From contig JBBODD010000001.1 in assembly GCA_038002745.1 (NCBI GenBank), positions 1,178,001 through 1,242,000 of the forward strand: 64,000 bases of DNA, given 5' to 3'. A program made the position numbers and the translations under genes. Of this stretch, positions 9,052 to 16,832 are shown piece by piece; positions within the stretch are counted from its first letter, which is position 1; each line of letters opens with the position of its first letter. The notes beneath the pieces are model-generated. The model was not told the DNA's origin. It saw only the letters and a list, made by a program, of their open reading frames with translations, and ran no database searches. The DNA is from Bacillus sp. FSL H8-0547. GTDB taxonomy: Bacteria; Bacillota; Bacilli; Bacillales; Bacillaceae.

Positions 9052-9387
9052 TTAATCTCTAAATCTTTCCGGAATCTTTTCTCTCCATAGTAACAACAGC
9101 TCTAAAAATTGGTCAGTTTCTATCGTATTTTCATACGGCTCTTCAATCCTAAATGTGTTTTCAACCGTAGTTAGATCTCTCTTTACTATAGCGCTAGCAG
9201 CATTTAATTGAATTTCAAATTCATCGTAAAAGCCATTTAATACTTTTTCAACATCCTCTACATATTCATCTAACTCTTGTGCTGTAGAAATATCTTCAAT
9301 AAAGTCGGTAAACAGCTTTACACGATCCGGCAATTTAATTCTTAGCATGTTAAGGTGGTCTCTATAAAACAGAACTTTATATTTCAT
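9052..9387 (-). CDS. Putative immunity protein, family B copy 2
   Basis: 111 residues, ATG preceded by AAAAGGAAATG. It is a clear paralogue of the protein at 8516-8851, with the FRIEEPYENTIETDQF block identical between them. The N-terminal thirds differ more than the C-terminal parts, as expected if the N-terminal surface contacts variable toxins (inference). Its 3' end abuts the SUKH remnant. Confidence 0.6.
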   Translation of the reverse strand: MKYKVLFYRDHLNMLRIKLPDRVKLFTDFIEDISTAQELDEYVEDVEKVLNGFYDEFEIQLNAASAIVKRDLTTVENTFRIEEPYENTIETDQFLELLLLWREKIPERFRD

Positions 9388-9440
9388 CTTTCATTTCCTT
9401 TTAAGTATTTAAGGGCTGCAACCACTTCATCGTGTACCTA

Positions 9441-9510
9441 TAACATCTTCCCTCTGAATATTCCCAAAATTTTTTCTCCAAACTAACAGCAATTTTATGT
9501 GAATCATGTG
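9441..9510 (-). pseudogene. Third, decayed copy of the family B immunity gene
   Basis: The DNA reads like the 3' end of the 8516 gene: forward CCTCTGAATATTCCCAAAATT against CCTCTGAATATTTCCGGAATT, followed by TTTTCTCC. The reading frame is broken and only the last ~20 codons are recognisable. Confidence 0.55.
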
Positions 9511-9549
9511 AATTAGTTTCTAGATGCAAATTTGTATTCAGAATGATCA

Positions 9550-10050
9550 TCAATAATTATCCTCAAAAAGACAGTTAAATATTGTAACATCCTTCTCTTT
9601 TAACTCTAGAGAAACATTTGGAACTAGAGTATTCAAGATAGATTCTTCCAAAGATTGAATGCCATCAGAATTTAAGATTTCTATTATTCTTTCACTTATT
9701 CGCTCTGTTTCCTTGTTGAGTGGAGAATATGTTTCATGTAAATGTACAGCCCCATCTTTAAAAGTGTACTTACTAAATTTAATTACTGCATAAGGTGCGA
9801 TTGATGAAATTAACACCATAACCCCAATAATCTCCTTCTTTTCTTTAAGAAAATGTGTAAATTCTTCACTGCCTATTCTATAGTTAGAGCTCAGTGTTAA
9901 TTGAATGAAATAAGAAAAGCATGTCGAATAACTGAAGTCGGTAAGATTGTCGATGAATATTTCTTCAACCTCATTATATAGCTGACTGACCCAGTATCCC
10001 TTATCAACATATTTAGTCAAGACATATTCCAAATCACCGCTACCATACAA
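9550..10050 (-). CDS. Uncharacterised immunity-island protein, start uncertain
   Basis: 166 residues from TTG at 10050. The frame is open a little further upstream (residues CIGYNYRLYGSGDLEYV) without an ATG and without a clear Shine-Dalgarno, so the 5' end may be damaged or use a rare start. It contains a moderately hydrophobic stretch (EIIGVMVLISSIAPYAVI) and otherwise looks soluble and acidic. It lies directly 3' of the GAD-like immunity gene on the same strand. I do not recognise a family. Confidence 0.5.
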   Translation of the reverse strand: MYGSGDLEYVLTKYVDKGYWVSQLYNEVEEIFIDNLTDFSYSTCFSYFIQLTLSSNYRIGSEEFTHFLKEKKEIIGVMVLISSIAPYAVIKFSKYTFKDGAVHLHETYSPLNKETERISERIIEILNSDGIQSLEESILNTLVPNVSLELKEKDVTIFNCLFEDNY

Positions 10051-10092
10051 TCTGTAATTGTATCCAATACAACTTCTATTTTTATTCTCATC

Positions 10093-10638
10093 TTACTGAA
10101 TTGGCCCCATAAATTCTGTACGAACAAGTATATGTTCTTTTAGTTTCACAATCTTAAGATTTTCTGCCTTCTCTTCTCCTCCGAGGGCTAATAGAGGTGT
10201 GTAACCGAAACACTCATTATAATCAGGAATACCCTGCTTAATTACAACGTCTGGATAGGGCAGCCACATTAGTTCGTCATTCATAAAGGATTCATCTTCT
10301 AAATCCTCAAAAAAGAAATCTAGACCGGCTGACACAATGTGGGCATATCCTTTTCTGTAGTTTAATAAATACACATACCTGTTTTGTTCCCAGACTATGA
10401 TATCACCCATAGCAGTTGTGAAAATTGGAATGGCCCTATCATGCCTAAGATAGCTGTGCTCAACAATCTCTGAATATTCATCTGGATTAATTGTTTTTAA
10501 AAATCCATCCTTAAATAAGCCATACCCATGTTTCTTCCACACTTCAATCAATTCTGCCGGAAGCTTGTCCTTAAATTTCTCAAAAACATCAGCACATATC
10601 TTTTTATGCTCAGTAAAATCATTCAATATTGTCCCCAA
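10093..10638 (-). CDS. GAD-like / DUF1851 (Tdi1-type) immunity protein
   Basis: 181 residues. The N-terminal half has the GAD-like pattern (LPAELIEVWKKHGYGLFKDG, NPDEY) and the C-terminal half resembles DUF1851/T6SS Tdi1 immunity proteins (GYTPLLALGG, plus conserved FFF and YP blocks). Such proteins neutralise nuclease or related polymorphic toxins. TTG at 10638 is preceded by AAAGGAGG 8 bases upstream, a strong start. The start overlaps the last codons of a toxin tail (10623-10735). Its toxin is gone. Confidence 0.75.
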   Translation of the reverse strand: MGTILNDFTEHKKICADVFEKFKDKLPAELIEVWKKHGYGLFKDGFLKTINPDEYSEIVEHSYLRHDRAIPIFTTAMGDIIVWEQNRYVYLLNYRKGYAHIVSAGLDFFFEDLEDESFMNDELMWLPYPDVVIKQGIPDYNECFGYTPLLALGGEEKAENLKIVKLKEHILVRTEFMGPIQ

Positions 10639-10735
10639 TTACAACTGCCTCCTTTGCTTGATTTTAATGCTTTTTTTAGCTCCTTTACTAAACGATCAAA
10701 CCACGCTGTGGGTATAATTAACGTGAGCGGCAATG
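10623..10735 (-). pseudogene. Toxin C-terminal tail overlapping the GAD-like gene
   Basis: An open stretch reading IPTAWFDRLVKELKKALKSS ... NWGQY-stop, whose stop overlaps the first codons of the immunity gene. This is the arrangement expected for a toxin-immunity pair. Everything upstream of it is lost or unreadable. Confidence 0.4.
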
Positions 10736-10790
10736 TATTTCAGTTGCTTTAGACAATGAACATAAACTTGGCTAGTATATGATGTGACAT

Positions 10791-11126
10791 CTATTTTATA
10801 GAACCCTTCCATACACATTGCCCATTCGCTAAGTAGACACTGCTCGGCGGATCGTCATGGAGTGATATCTCTATTAATGAACTCTTTTCCTGAACAAGCC
10901 AGTTGTAAATCCATCCTACATTAGACGATGGGCGTGTTATTATCTGATCCACTCTGAACGCAGTTGCATAATAGTCAGCATACTTAGAGTCTTTTTCATC
11001 AAACCCGTTGTTTGTCTCATAGAATGTGTCTGTTCTGCCTGCAATTTTCAGACCGCTGTTCCATTCGATAATCATTTCGTTCCCTTCATATTTTAATAAT
11101 GTTTCAAATAAAGAATCTGGTTTCAT
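10791..11126 (-). CDS. Putative immunity protein, family C intact copy
   Basis: 111 residues from ATG at 11126 (GGAAAGGATG upstream). A longer reading to 11294 would run through the adjacent pseudogene and is rejected. Conserved with the frameshifted neighbour (11210-11547): LxETLxKxExxExIxEWxxGL, TxxETxNGxxExD, AxFRVxxI, YxWL, LIEISLH. Soluble and acidic, unknown family, tandem duplicate. Confidence 0.6.
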   Translation of the reverse strand: MKPDSLFETLLKYEGNEMIIEWNSGLKIAGRTDTFYETNNGFDEKDSKYADYYATAFRVDQIITRPSSNVGWIYNWLVQEKSSLIEISLHDDPPSSVYLANGQCVWKGSIK

Positions 11127-11209
11127 AATTAACATCCTTTCCAAGCTGAGTACCTTCACGAAAAAAACCTCGAAAGATTGACCAAACAAGGTTCTTACAG
11201 GCATTATGC

Positions 11210-11547
11210 TTAGTTGTCTCTCCGTTTCCATATCCCTTTTCCGTTCGTAAGAGCAATTGTAATTGGCGGATGTTCTCATGAAGAGAAATTTCAATTAATG
11301 TACCTTTCCCCGTAGTTAACCAATGATAGACATCATCTTCAATAGATGCTGGAGGGGATAAGATTTTACTTACTCTAAAAACAGCTGCATCGTATTCCGC
11401 ATAGTAAAAATCAGACTCTTCAAGTCCATTGTCTGTTTCAAAGACAGTATCTAGTTTCCCGCTGACTATCAATCCATTTTCCCATTCCACAATCAGTTCG
11501 CTATCTTCAAACTTTATTAATGTCTCAATTAACGTGTCGTACCCCAT
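11210..11547 (-). pseudogene. Putative immunity protein, family C, frameshifted copy
   Basis: The open frame reads normally through LIEISLHE and then runs off into unrelated sequence to 11104. Shifting by one base at about 11278 gives [20 protein letters not shown]-stop at 11210, which matches the end of the intact paralogue ([19 protein letters not shown]). A one-base deletion therefore broke the gene. The ATG at 11547 is usable (AAGGAG in the leader). Confidence 0.65.
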
Positions 11548-11582
11548 GCTTCAGCTCCTTATATCTAATTGGAAAAGAGAAT

Positions 11583-12044
11583 TTATTCCTCTTCATAAGC
11601 TTGTAAGGAACTAATTAATTCTGTAAAACTCGAACACACGAAGGTTAAAGCGTTATTACGATCTTCAAATGCTTCTTCATGATTCCAAAATACAATTTCA
11701 GGTTCACTATTCCGATTAGTAAAATGAAAGCAAAACATGTTCCCCCCTGGATCTTTCGCAAATGGAAAGACTCCATCTATAAGTCTGTCTTTGATATTTG
11801 CATATGTGCTTAGCAAATCAATCGGTCTGCTCTGATCACCAATGCTCAATAGATAGTTTAGAGTTTCTCTAAAATCATTTATACATACTACATTCTTATT
11901 TAAAGGGGCACATCCATTATGATCTTTAATAAATTCCCTGTAGTCTAGGGGGAATTTAATGGACAACTCTCTCTCGACTGCAATAATGTCTTGCTCAGAA
12001 GCTTGTTTGAAGGTTTTCCTTTTATGCCAATCTATTTTTTGCAT
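11583..12044 (-). CDS. SUKH (SMI1/KNR4) family immunity protein
   Basis: 153 residues with the SUKH pattern: LSIKFPLDYREFIKDHNGC near the start, then PFAKDPGGNMFCFHF, FWNHEEAF and a C-terminal helix. SUKH proteins are the commonest immunity superfamily for bacterial nuclease toxins. It starts 11 bases after the stop of the orphan WHH-nuclease tip (12056-12628), so it is probably that tip's cognate immunity protein, still intact although the toxin body is lost. It is paralogous to the gene at 15080-15526. Confidence 0.88.
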   Translation of the reverse strand: MQKIDWHKRKTFKQASEQDIIAVERELSIKFPLDYREFIKDHNGCAPLNKNVVCINDFRETLNYLLSIGDQSRPIDLLSTYANIKDRLIDGVFPFAKDPGGNMFCFHFTNRNSEPEIVFWNHEEAFEDRNNALTFVCSSFTELISSLQAYEEE

Positions 12045-12055
12045 ATCTTATCTCC

Positions 12056-12628
12056 TTAATTAGAGTCTTTACCCCAAATTTTTTGTCCACCTGTATGTCC
12101 TGTTCTTGAATGAATCTCACTGTCTACTAATTCCATTCTGCCAGGGTTTTGATGATGATGCCACGTGTATTTCTCTGGTGTTGTACCTGCATTTAAATCT
12201 ATCAAGTCATCTTCATCTAATTCAAGATCTAAAATTAATCTAGGATTTCTCTTGATTTCATCAAGCAATTTCTTATATAAAATTCTAAAATGAGATGTTC
12301 TATCTTTTTTAAAATCTTTTGTATCTAAGTATATGGTGTGTTTTACATCAAACATAGGAAATCCATCTTTATCGTAAGGTACTTTCGTAATTGGATGAAC
12401 ATCATTTTTTAAAGACCCATTCTTAAATTAATGGTTTTTGTATTACCTTGTTCATCTTTAAACGAGTAAGCAGCAGCTCTTGTAATTAATGTATTTTTTA
12501 ATTCACTTGAATCCACCACATTATAAGGAGCCCCATCATACCCATCAATATAGGCATACCTATTCGGAAAAAAACTATAAGTATTTACCGAATGAATTTT
12601 ATTAGAAACAACCGCTTTCGTCTCCCTC
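12056..12628 (-). pseudogene. Orphan LXG toxin tip with WHH-family nuclease domain
   Basis: The last 99 codons (from 12355) are open and carry YTWHHHQNPGRMELVD and IHSRTGHTGG, the WHH/HNH-type nuclease signature. Upstream, after one frameshift near 12430, the reading continues through HPITKVPYDKDGFP and back to SELKNTL, APYNVVD and RETKAVVSNKI. The last block is the same joint that precedes the tips of the other two LXG proteins here. Homology to the LXG body stops at about 12628. It is therefore a detached, variable toxin end, silent unless recombined onto a body, with its SUKH immunity gene following. Confidence 0.7.
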
Positions 12629-12805
12629 TACACTTTATTGGAAGATAGAGCAGGCCTTGGAGCCCCTTCGTGAAAGAGTGTGAGCCAAGAAGCCATAGCT
12701 ATCAAGCATTATTGCTCTGCGACCGAGGCTATGTCCACCAACATAAAGAAACCTTGAGTGGCGATTAGCCAAACAAGGACAATTTTTCTACATATAATAA
12801 CTCTG

Positions 12806-13303
12806 CTAATCCATTTCATCATATGCATCACCTAGAGAGATAAAATCATCTCTTAACCAATACCAATATCGACCTTTATTATTTATAAGTCGCTCAAGTA
12901 AATCTGCTAAAGATGTCGCGATGATTTGAGACTCTCCTACAAGTCCGTGACGGTCAAAAAAACTATCGTAACATCTGCCTAATCTTTCTTTATTTAAATC
13001 AATCGTTAAGTACTCGTCCGTTCCATCATTACAAATAATATACCAGTCAGATGATATATCTTCTTCACACAGGTCTCCTACAATTATTGGATTTGCTAAT
13101 AAAAACTTATCAGGTGACACGAAATAGACGGGATATTCCTCATTTTCAAATAGTGCTAATCCCCCACATAAACTATAAAACTCGTTTAAATCAGCAGGTA
13201 AAATATGCTTTGTTTCGTCAATACTGGGTATACCTGCAGGTTTCATGATCCGGGAATGTGGTAACGTTTTTACTTGTGTGAGCAACTGCTTTATCTTTTC
13301 CAC
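12806..13303 (-). CDS. SUKH (SMI1/KNR4) family immunity protein
   Basis: 165 residues from GTG at 13303 (GGGAGTGA upstream); a longer ATG reading to 13351 adds an unlikely hydrophobic lead. The body has the SUKH features LPADLNEFYSLCGGLALF, DWYIICNDGTDEYLTIDL, CYDSF-DRHG and a YWYWL C-terminus. It is probably an immunity protein. About 64 bases upstream is a short reading, FAPYNSWEIP-stop, that may be another toxin tail. A decayed paralogue lies at 8955-9050. Confidence 0.85.
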   Translation of the reverse strand: MEKIKQLLTQVKTLPHSRIMKPAGIPSIDETKHILPADLNEFYSLCGGLALFENEEYPVYFVSPDKFLLANPIIVGDLCEEDISSDWYIICNDGTDEYLTIDLNKERLGRCYDSFFDRHGLVGESQIIATSLADLLERLINNKGRYWYWLRDDFISLGDAYDEMD

Positions 13304-13470
13304 CTGATTCACTCCCGAAAAAAATGTTAAGAACGGTCGTAGCAAATACATAGCAGACTCATCTCGTCATGGAATTTCCCAAGAATTATATGGAGCAAAT
13401 TTCAACCCTCACACCTTTCCTTAAAAACCTATCAATTATATCTTGTACTATTATATATCCACCCACACTA

Positions 13471-13507
13471 AAAAAGCCTTAAGAGAAAATAAACTCTTTT
13501 AAGGCTT
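13471..13507 (-). terminator. Intrinsic terminator
   Basis: On the minus strand AAGCCTTAAAAGAG pairs with CTCTTAAGGCTT and is followed by a T run. It sits just after the 101-aa putative immunity gene. Confidence 0.75.
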
Positions 13508-13514
13508 CTCATAA

Positions 13515-13820
13515 TTAAACATTATTAATTTTGTCTTTATAAACTTTTAAAATAGTTGTGTTTAAATCGCTTATTTCAGAAAAATGCCATTCAAATGTCG
13601 TTATAATTCTATGAAGTTCAAATAACATTCTCTCTACTTCATCACCATTGTTTGTATCCACTGAACCAAAGTTTTTTAATAGACTATCTAAGTCGTTATT
13701 CAACATCTTGAAATCCTCTAAGTTCTCGTACTGTTCTTCTAAATCTTCTTTTTTGACAATATTGCTACTTGAATTAAGTTTATCTAGGATCTCCAATATT
13801 CCTTCTAATTTTTTATCCAT
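13515..13820 (-). CDS. Putative immunity protein for the truncated LXG toxin
   Basis: 101 residues, acidic, almost entirely helical by eye (KLEGILEILDKLNSS, VERMLFELHRI). It starts 16 bases after the stop of the truncated LXG gene at 13837-14900 and is followed by a terminator. Position is the only argument for an immunity role; I do not recognise the family. Confidence 0.55.
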   Translation of the reverse strand: MDKKLEGILEILDKLNSSSNIVKKEDLEEQYENLEDFKMLNNDLDSLLKNFGSVDTNNGDEVERMLFELHRIITTFEWHFSEISDLNTTILKVYKDKINNV

Positions 13821-13836
13821 ATAAAATCCTCCACTC

Positions 13837-14900
13837 TTATTTCCACCCTTTAACTACCCGTCCAAGTGCTTTTTTAGTCTTATCAGGGTTTAAAGTACCA
13901 TCCAAGTTCAAAACGTATTTCACATTCCCTGTCTTATCTATTACTTCTAAATGGTCTTTGTGTAAAGCGTCAAGATAAATTCCATAACCCTTTTTCAAAT
14001 ATGGGTTATCAGTCTTCTTTTCTACCTTATAAATTGATTGTCCATCATACTTCACTTTTGATTTTGATAAGGAATTTACTATTAATTTTCCAAAGTCCAT
14101 ATCAAAAAACTCATTCATATTTGAAACAGGTTCAACAGTTTTATATGTACCCTTAAAAAACATATACCCCTGCGTCTCCAACTTCTCCTTCAAAGCTACC
14201 GTATCCACCACATTATAAGGACCACCATCATAAGCCTCAACATAAGCTAACCTGTCCGGAAAAAATCTGTAGCCACTTATTGAATTTATCTTATTAGAAA
14301 CAACCGTTTTCGTCTCCCTGACAGCATTCTTCCCTGCCGCAATACCCGCTTTCCCGGCTTTATCAGCCCCTTTTAATCCTACAACTGAAGTTGCGGTCGT
14401 GGCAATTGCATAGGTGACCCATCTTGCCCTGGTATAGCCGGTACCGTTAATCACATCACGTTCGTAGGAGCTGGCGATGGCTGCGCTGATTTGGGCATAG
14501 GTTTCTTCATAGTTGATGACAGCTTTCCCCAGATCCCAGAGAACCTGTTCGGGAGGTGTCATCAGGACATCCCATAAGCCGGAAGCAGTATCTTTCGTGA
14601 AGTTCCATAAGCCCGCGCTTACCCCTTTTATCCTTTCTCCGTGCTGCTTTTTCACGTTTATCAGTCTGACAATTTCTTTCTGGTCAGAGTTTAAATGTTC
14701 ATCCCCGATGGACTCTGCTATTTTCAATTACTCGTCCAGAGAAAGAGTTGGCTGCTCGAGCTGTTCTTGAAGTTCCCGGATTCTGCGCTCTTCGGCCTGC
14801 TTCTTTTTAAACGAAAGATAGGCATGTGCCTGATGGTGGACGCTGTCTTTCTTTTTGTAGGGTGCATTGTTCGGTTATGTTATGCTTTTGCATCAGAACG
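13837..14900 (-). pseudogene. LXG toxin C-terminal half, nonsense-mutated and 5'-truncated
   Basis: An open frame of 296 codons (to 14727) is nearly identical through the pre-toxin region to the intact LXG protein (GLWNFTKD-ASGLWDVLMTPP, NYEETYAQISAAIASSY, RETKTVVSNKI). It then carries a different tip (about 140 residues ending GRVVKGWK). The frame is cut at 14728-14730, where a Tyr codon in DEYLKIAES has become TAA (TAT to TAA relative to the intact copy). LXG homology continues upstream to about 14900 and then stops. The toxin is therefore dead in its present form. Its tip has no recognised domain. Confidence 0.8.
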
Positions 14901-15011
14901 TACGTGTGGAGAAGACTGAATTCCACTTTACAAATAGAGGAAAATCCGTTAACTTTCATAGCAATATTTTTATTTTCAAAGAAATGTTTTAAAAGGATGT
15001 ACTAAAAAAAA

Positions 15012-15051
15012 TAAAACCCAAGAATTCATTCTTTTTATTATTCTAGGGTTT
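15012..15051 (-). terminator. Intrinsic terminator after SUKH gene
   Basis: On the minus strand AAACCCTAGAAT pairs with a-TTCTTGGGTTT, followed by TTATTTTTTTT. It lies about 30 bases after the SUKH stop codon at 15080. Confidence 0.7.
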
Positions 15052-15079
15052 CATTATGCATTTGTTGGCTTTATGTATT

Positions 15080-15526
15080 TTATTCGTCTTCTGTAAGAGA
15101 CTCTATCAAATCTGTAAATGTATGGCAAATGAACTTTATTGCTTTCTCACGATTCTCAAATGCTTCTTCATGGTCCCAATAACATATTGAAGGGTGGTCG
15201 CTTGATCTATAATCAAAACAATATAAATTCCCCCCTGGATCATCTGCAAAAGGAAAAACGTTGTCAATTAATCGATCTTTAACATTAGTATAGGTTTTAT
15301 ACAAATCAATAGATTCATCTTCTTTCCCAATGCTTAGTAAATAGCCAAATGGTTCACTAAAGTTCTCTCTACTGACCAAGTCTTGAATCGGTGAACAGCC
15401 ATTAAATTTTTTTATTACTGCAATATAATCCAAAGGAAACTTAATTCCAAGCTGATTTTCAACATCTTGAATATCCTTATTAGTTACCTCAATAAAATCT
15501 GAAGTATCCCATTCTACATTAATCAT
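15080..15526 (-). CDS. SUKH (SMI1/KNR4) family immunity protein
   Basis: 148 residues, paralogous to 11583-12044 (FPLDYIAVIKKFNGCSP, PFADDPGGNLYCFDY, YWDHEEAFENREKA). ATG at 15526 overlaps the TGA of a WHH-nuclease remnant (ATGA) with GGAGAG upstream. It was therefore translationally coupled to a WHH toxin, exactly like the other SUKH/WHH pair. The gene is intact although its toxin is reduced to a scar. Confidence 0.87.
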   Translation of the reverse strand: MINVEWDTSDFIEVTNKDIQDVENQLGIKFPLDYIAVIKKFNGCSPIQDLVSRENFSEPFGYLLSIGKEDESIDLYKTYTNVKDRLIDNVFPFADDPGGNLYCFDYRSSDHPSICYWDHEEAFENREKAIKFICHTFTDLIESLTEDE

Positions 15527-15620
15527 ACTATCTCTCCTTTAATTCCTGTTTGAGCATGAATTTCTTTGTCCACTAGTTCCATTTTTCCCGGTTCCTGTTG
15601 ATGACGCCATTGGTAAGCAA
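15523..15620 (-). pseudogene. WHH-nuclease toxin C-terminal remnant
   Basis: Minus-strand reading AYQWRHQQEPGKMELVDKEI then HAQTG...-stop. It aligns with YTWHHHQNPGRMELVDSEI of the orphan tip at 12056. The first catalytic-motif His is Arg here (WRH instead of WHH). Only about 32 codons remain, overlapping the SUKH start. Confidence 0.6.
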
Positions 15621-15667
15621 GAAAACCGTCCCCGTGCTACAAAGTTGTCCAAAGGGTTAATTTCTCT

Positions 15668-15707
15668 CAAAAAAGCACTTGTTGCCTAAAAGACAATCAA
15701 GTGCTTT
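15668..15707 (-). terminator. Intrinsic terminator
   Basis: AAAGCACTTG pairs with CAAGTGCTTT and a T6 run follows on the minus strand. It is 40 bases after the stop of the LXG N-terminal fragment. Confidence 0.65.
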
Positions 15708-15746
15708 ATAGTTAACTAAAATATTTCATATATAGGCTTCCCTTAT

Positions 15747-16103
15747 CTAATCTATCTCCTTGGACCGTCTGTAGCCATTAGCAAGTTCACGTTCAAGAAA
15801 CTCCATATGGATAGCTGTGTGGCCGGCCAAATTCGAATCAGCCGCATCTGCTGCCACTCCGTTATGAAAGGCAATCTGCATATCCACGAGGATCAGCCAC
15901 TCATCCACCAGTGACGCCTGTTCCTGGTAAAAGCTCTGGACAGCCTCCGCCCCTTCTCCCTGAAAAAGATCATGAGATTGAGCGATTTGATCCAAGGTCT
16001 TCTGTAAGACAAGCAGCTGTTCCCTAACGTTTTTATAGTCATTCGCACGCTTTTCCATTGCTGAAATCAGACTGTCCGCTTCATACACCGCATTCAGAAC
16101 CAA
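15747..16103 (-). pseudogene. LXG toxin N-terminal fragment
   Basis: 118 residues from TTG at 16103, about 90% like residues 1-118 of the intact LXG protein by eye (VLNAVYEADSLISAMEKRAN, FQGEGAEAVQSFYQEQ, GYRRSKE). It then stops. LXG domains mediate export of these toxins through the type VII (Yuk/Ess) system. The fragment is probably the 5' part of the gene whose 3' half is at 13837-14900, separated by the SUKH/WHH remnant segment. It could still be translated as a short LXG protein. Confidence 0.75.
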
Positions 16104-16181
16104 TCGCCCCCTATTGTCTTAATTTTCCAATTATAGTTTATCATGAAAAGCGGGTTGGAATCCTGTTTTAATATAAATGAA

Positions 16182-16221
16182 AAGAAGCAGGAACCTTTTG
16201 GCGGGTTCTTGCTTCTTGTTT
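16182..16221. terminator. Bidirectional-type terminator hairpin, repeated family
   Basis: AAGAAGCAGGAACC pairs with GGGTTCTTGCTTCTT, flanked by A and T runs. Near-identical hairpins recur at 19380, 32780 and 42275. On the minus strand it ends the aspartyl-protease remnant. Confidence 0.7.
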
Positions 16222-16294
16222 TAGAACAAATTATTCCGCATTCCATAGGTGAAATGGAGCTGGGCATGTTGTGGTAATGTTTATCTCAACCTAT

Positions 16295-16490
16295 TTATCT
16301 AGCTTCCATATTCTTAAAGTCGATAATTAACTCATTGGCAAGAAAGAAATCACTGCCGATGATTCCGTCAAATCCATACGTATCTCTGACATCACCGAGC
16401 TGTATAGATCAATTCCTAAATTGGAATTGATCTATTTTCATATCGCTCACGTTTTGTTCGATGCAGATTTCTGTACCGCCAATTCCATAC
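16295..16490 (-). pseudogene. Retropepsin-like aspartyl protease, C-terminal remnant
   Basis: The minus-strand reading VYGIGGTEICIEQNVSDMKI, then an in-frame stop, then QLGDVRDTYGFDGIIGSDFF ... IIDFKNMEAR-stop, follows the second half of small Bacillus retropepsin-like proteins. The stop lies inside a 13-bp-arm perfect palindrome (16404-16435) that looks like an inserted inverted copy of the adjacent bases. The N-terminal catalytic DTGA half is missing. Confidence 0.6.
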
Positions 16491-16574
16491 ACCTTTCATG
16501 TAACCGCATTTTCTAAGTCAAGTAGCAATCCAACTTTGGATGAAAGAGAACCGTTCCCGTGCTTCTCAAATAAA

Positions 16575-16826
16575 TCAGGATTCAATAGTTGTTCTATCGA
16601 CAAAATTTGAATTTTCCTTGATAATCATTCTTGAAAGGCGTCTACCTGCTCTCTTGAAAAAAAAGTCATCCGCGAACTCACTTGAATTAATTTGCGACAA
16701 CTGATTGATAACTCTGTTTTTCTTATCATACTCTATTTGTCCCATTAAATCTTCATTGGGTCCATAAAGATAAACTACCCTATCTTCATCCTCAAACTCC
16801 TTCAACATTAAAACAAAAACCGCCAC
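16575..16826 (-). CDS. Putative immunity protein for the intact LXG toxin, family A copy 2
   Basis: 83 residues, GTG start with GAGGAG formed by the last codons of the toxin gene, and a 6-base gap to the toxin stop. Cotranslation with the toxin is the main argument for an immunity role. It is paralogous to 8205-8453 (VVYLYGPNEDLMGQIEYDKK, FFFKRAGRRLS). Small, charged, cytosolic. Family name not recognised. Confidence 0.7.
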   Translation of the reverse strand: MAVFVLMLKEFEDEDRVVYLYGPNEDLMGQIEYDKKNRVINQLSQINSSEFADDFFFKRAGRRLSRMIIKENSNFVDRTTIES

Positions 16827-16832
16827 GAATCT

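Noticed and set aside
12640-12790. Insertion-sequence remnant
   Set aside because: The segment has transposase-like looking codons on neither strand that I could place in an IS family; no inverted ends found.
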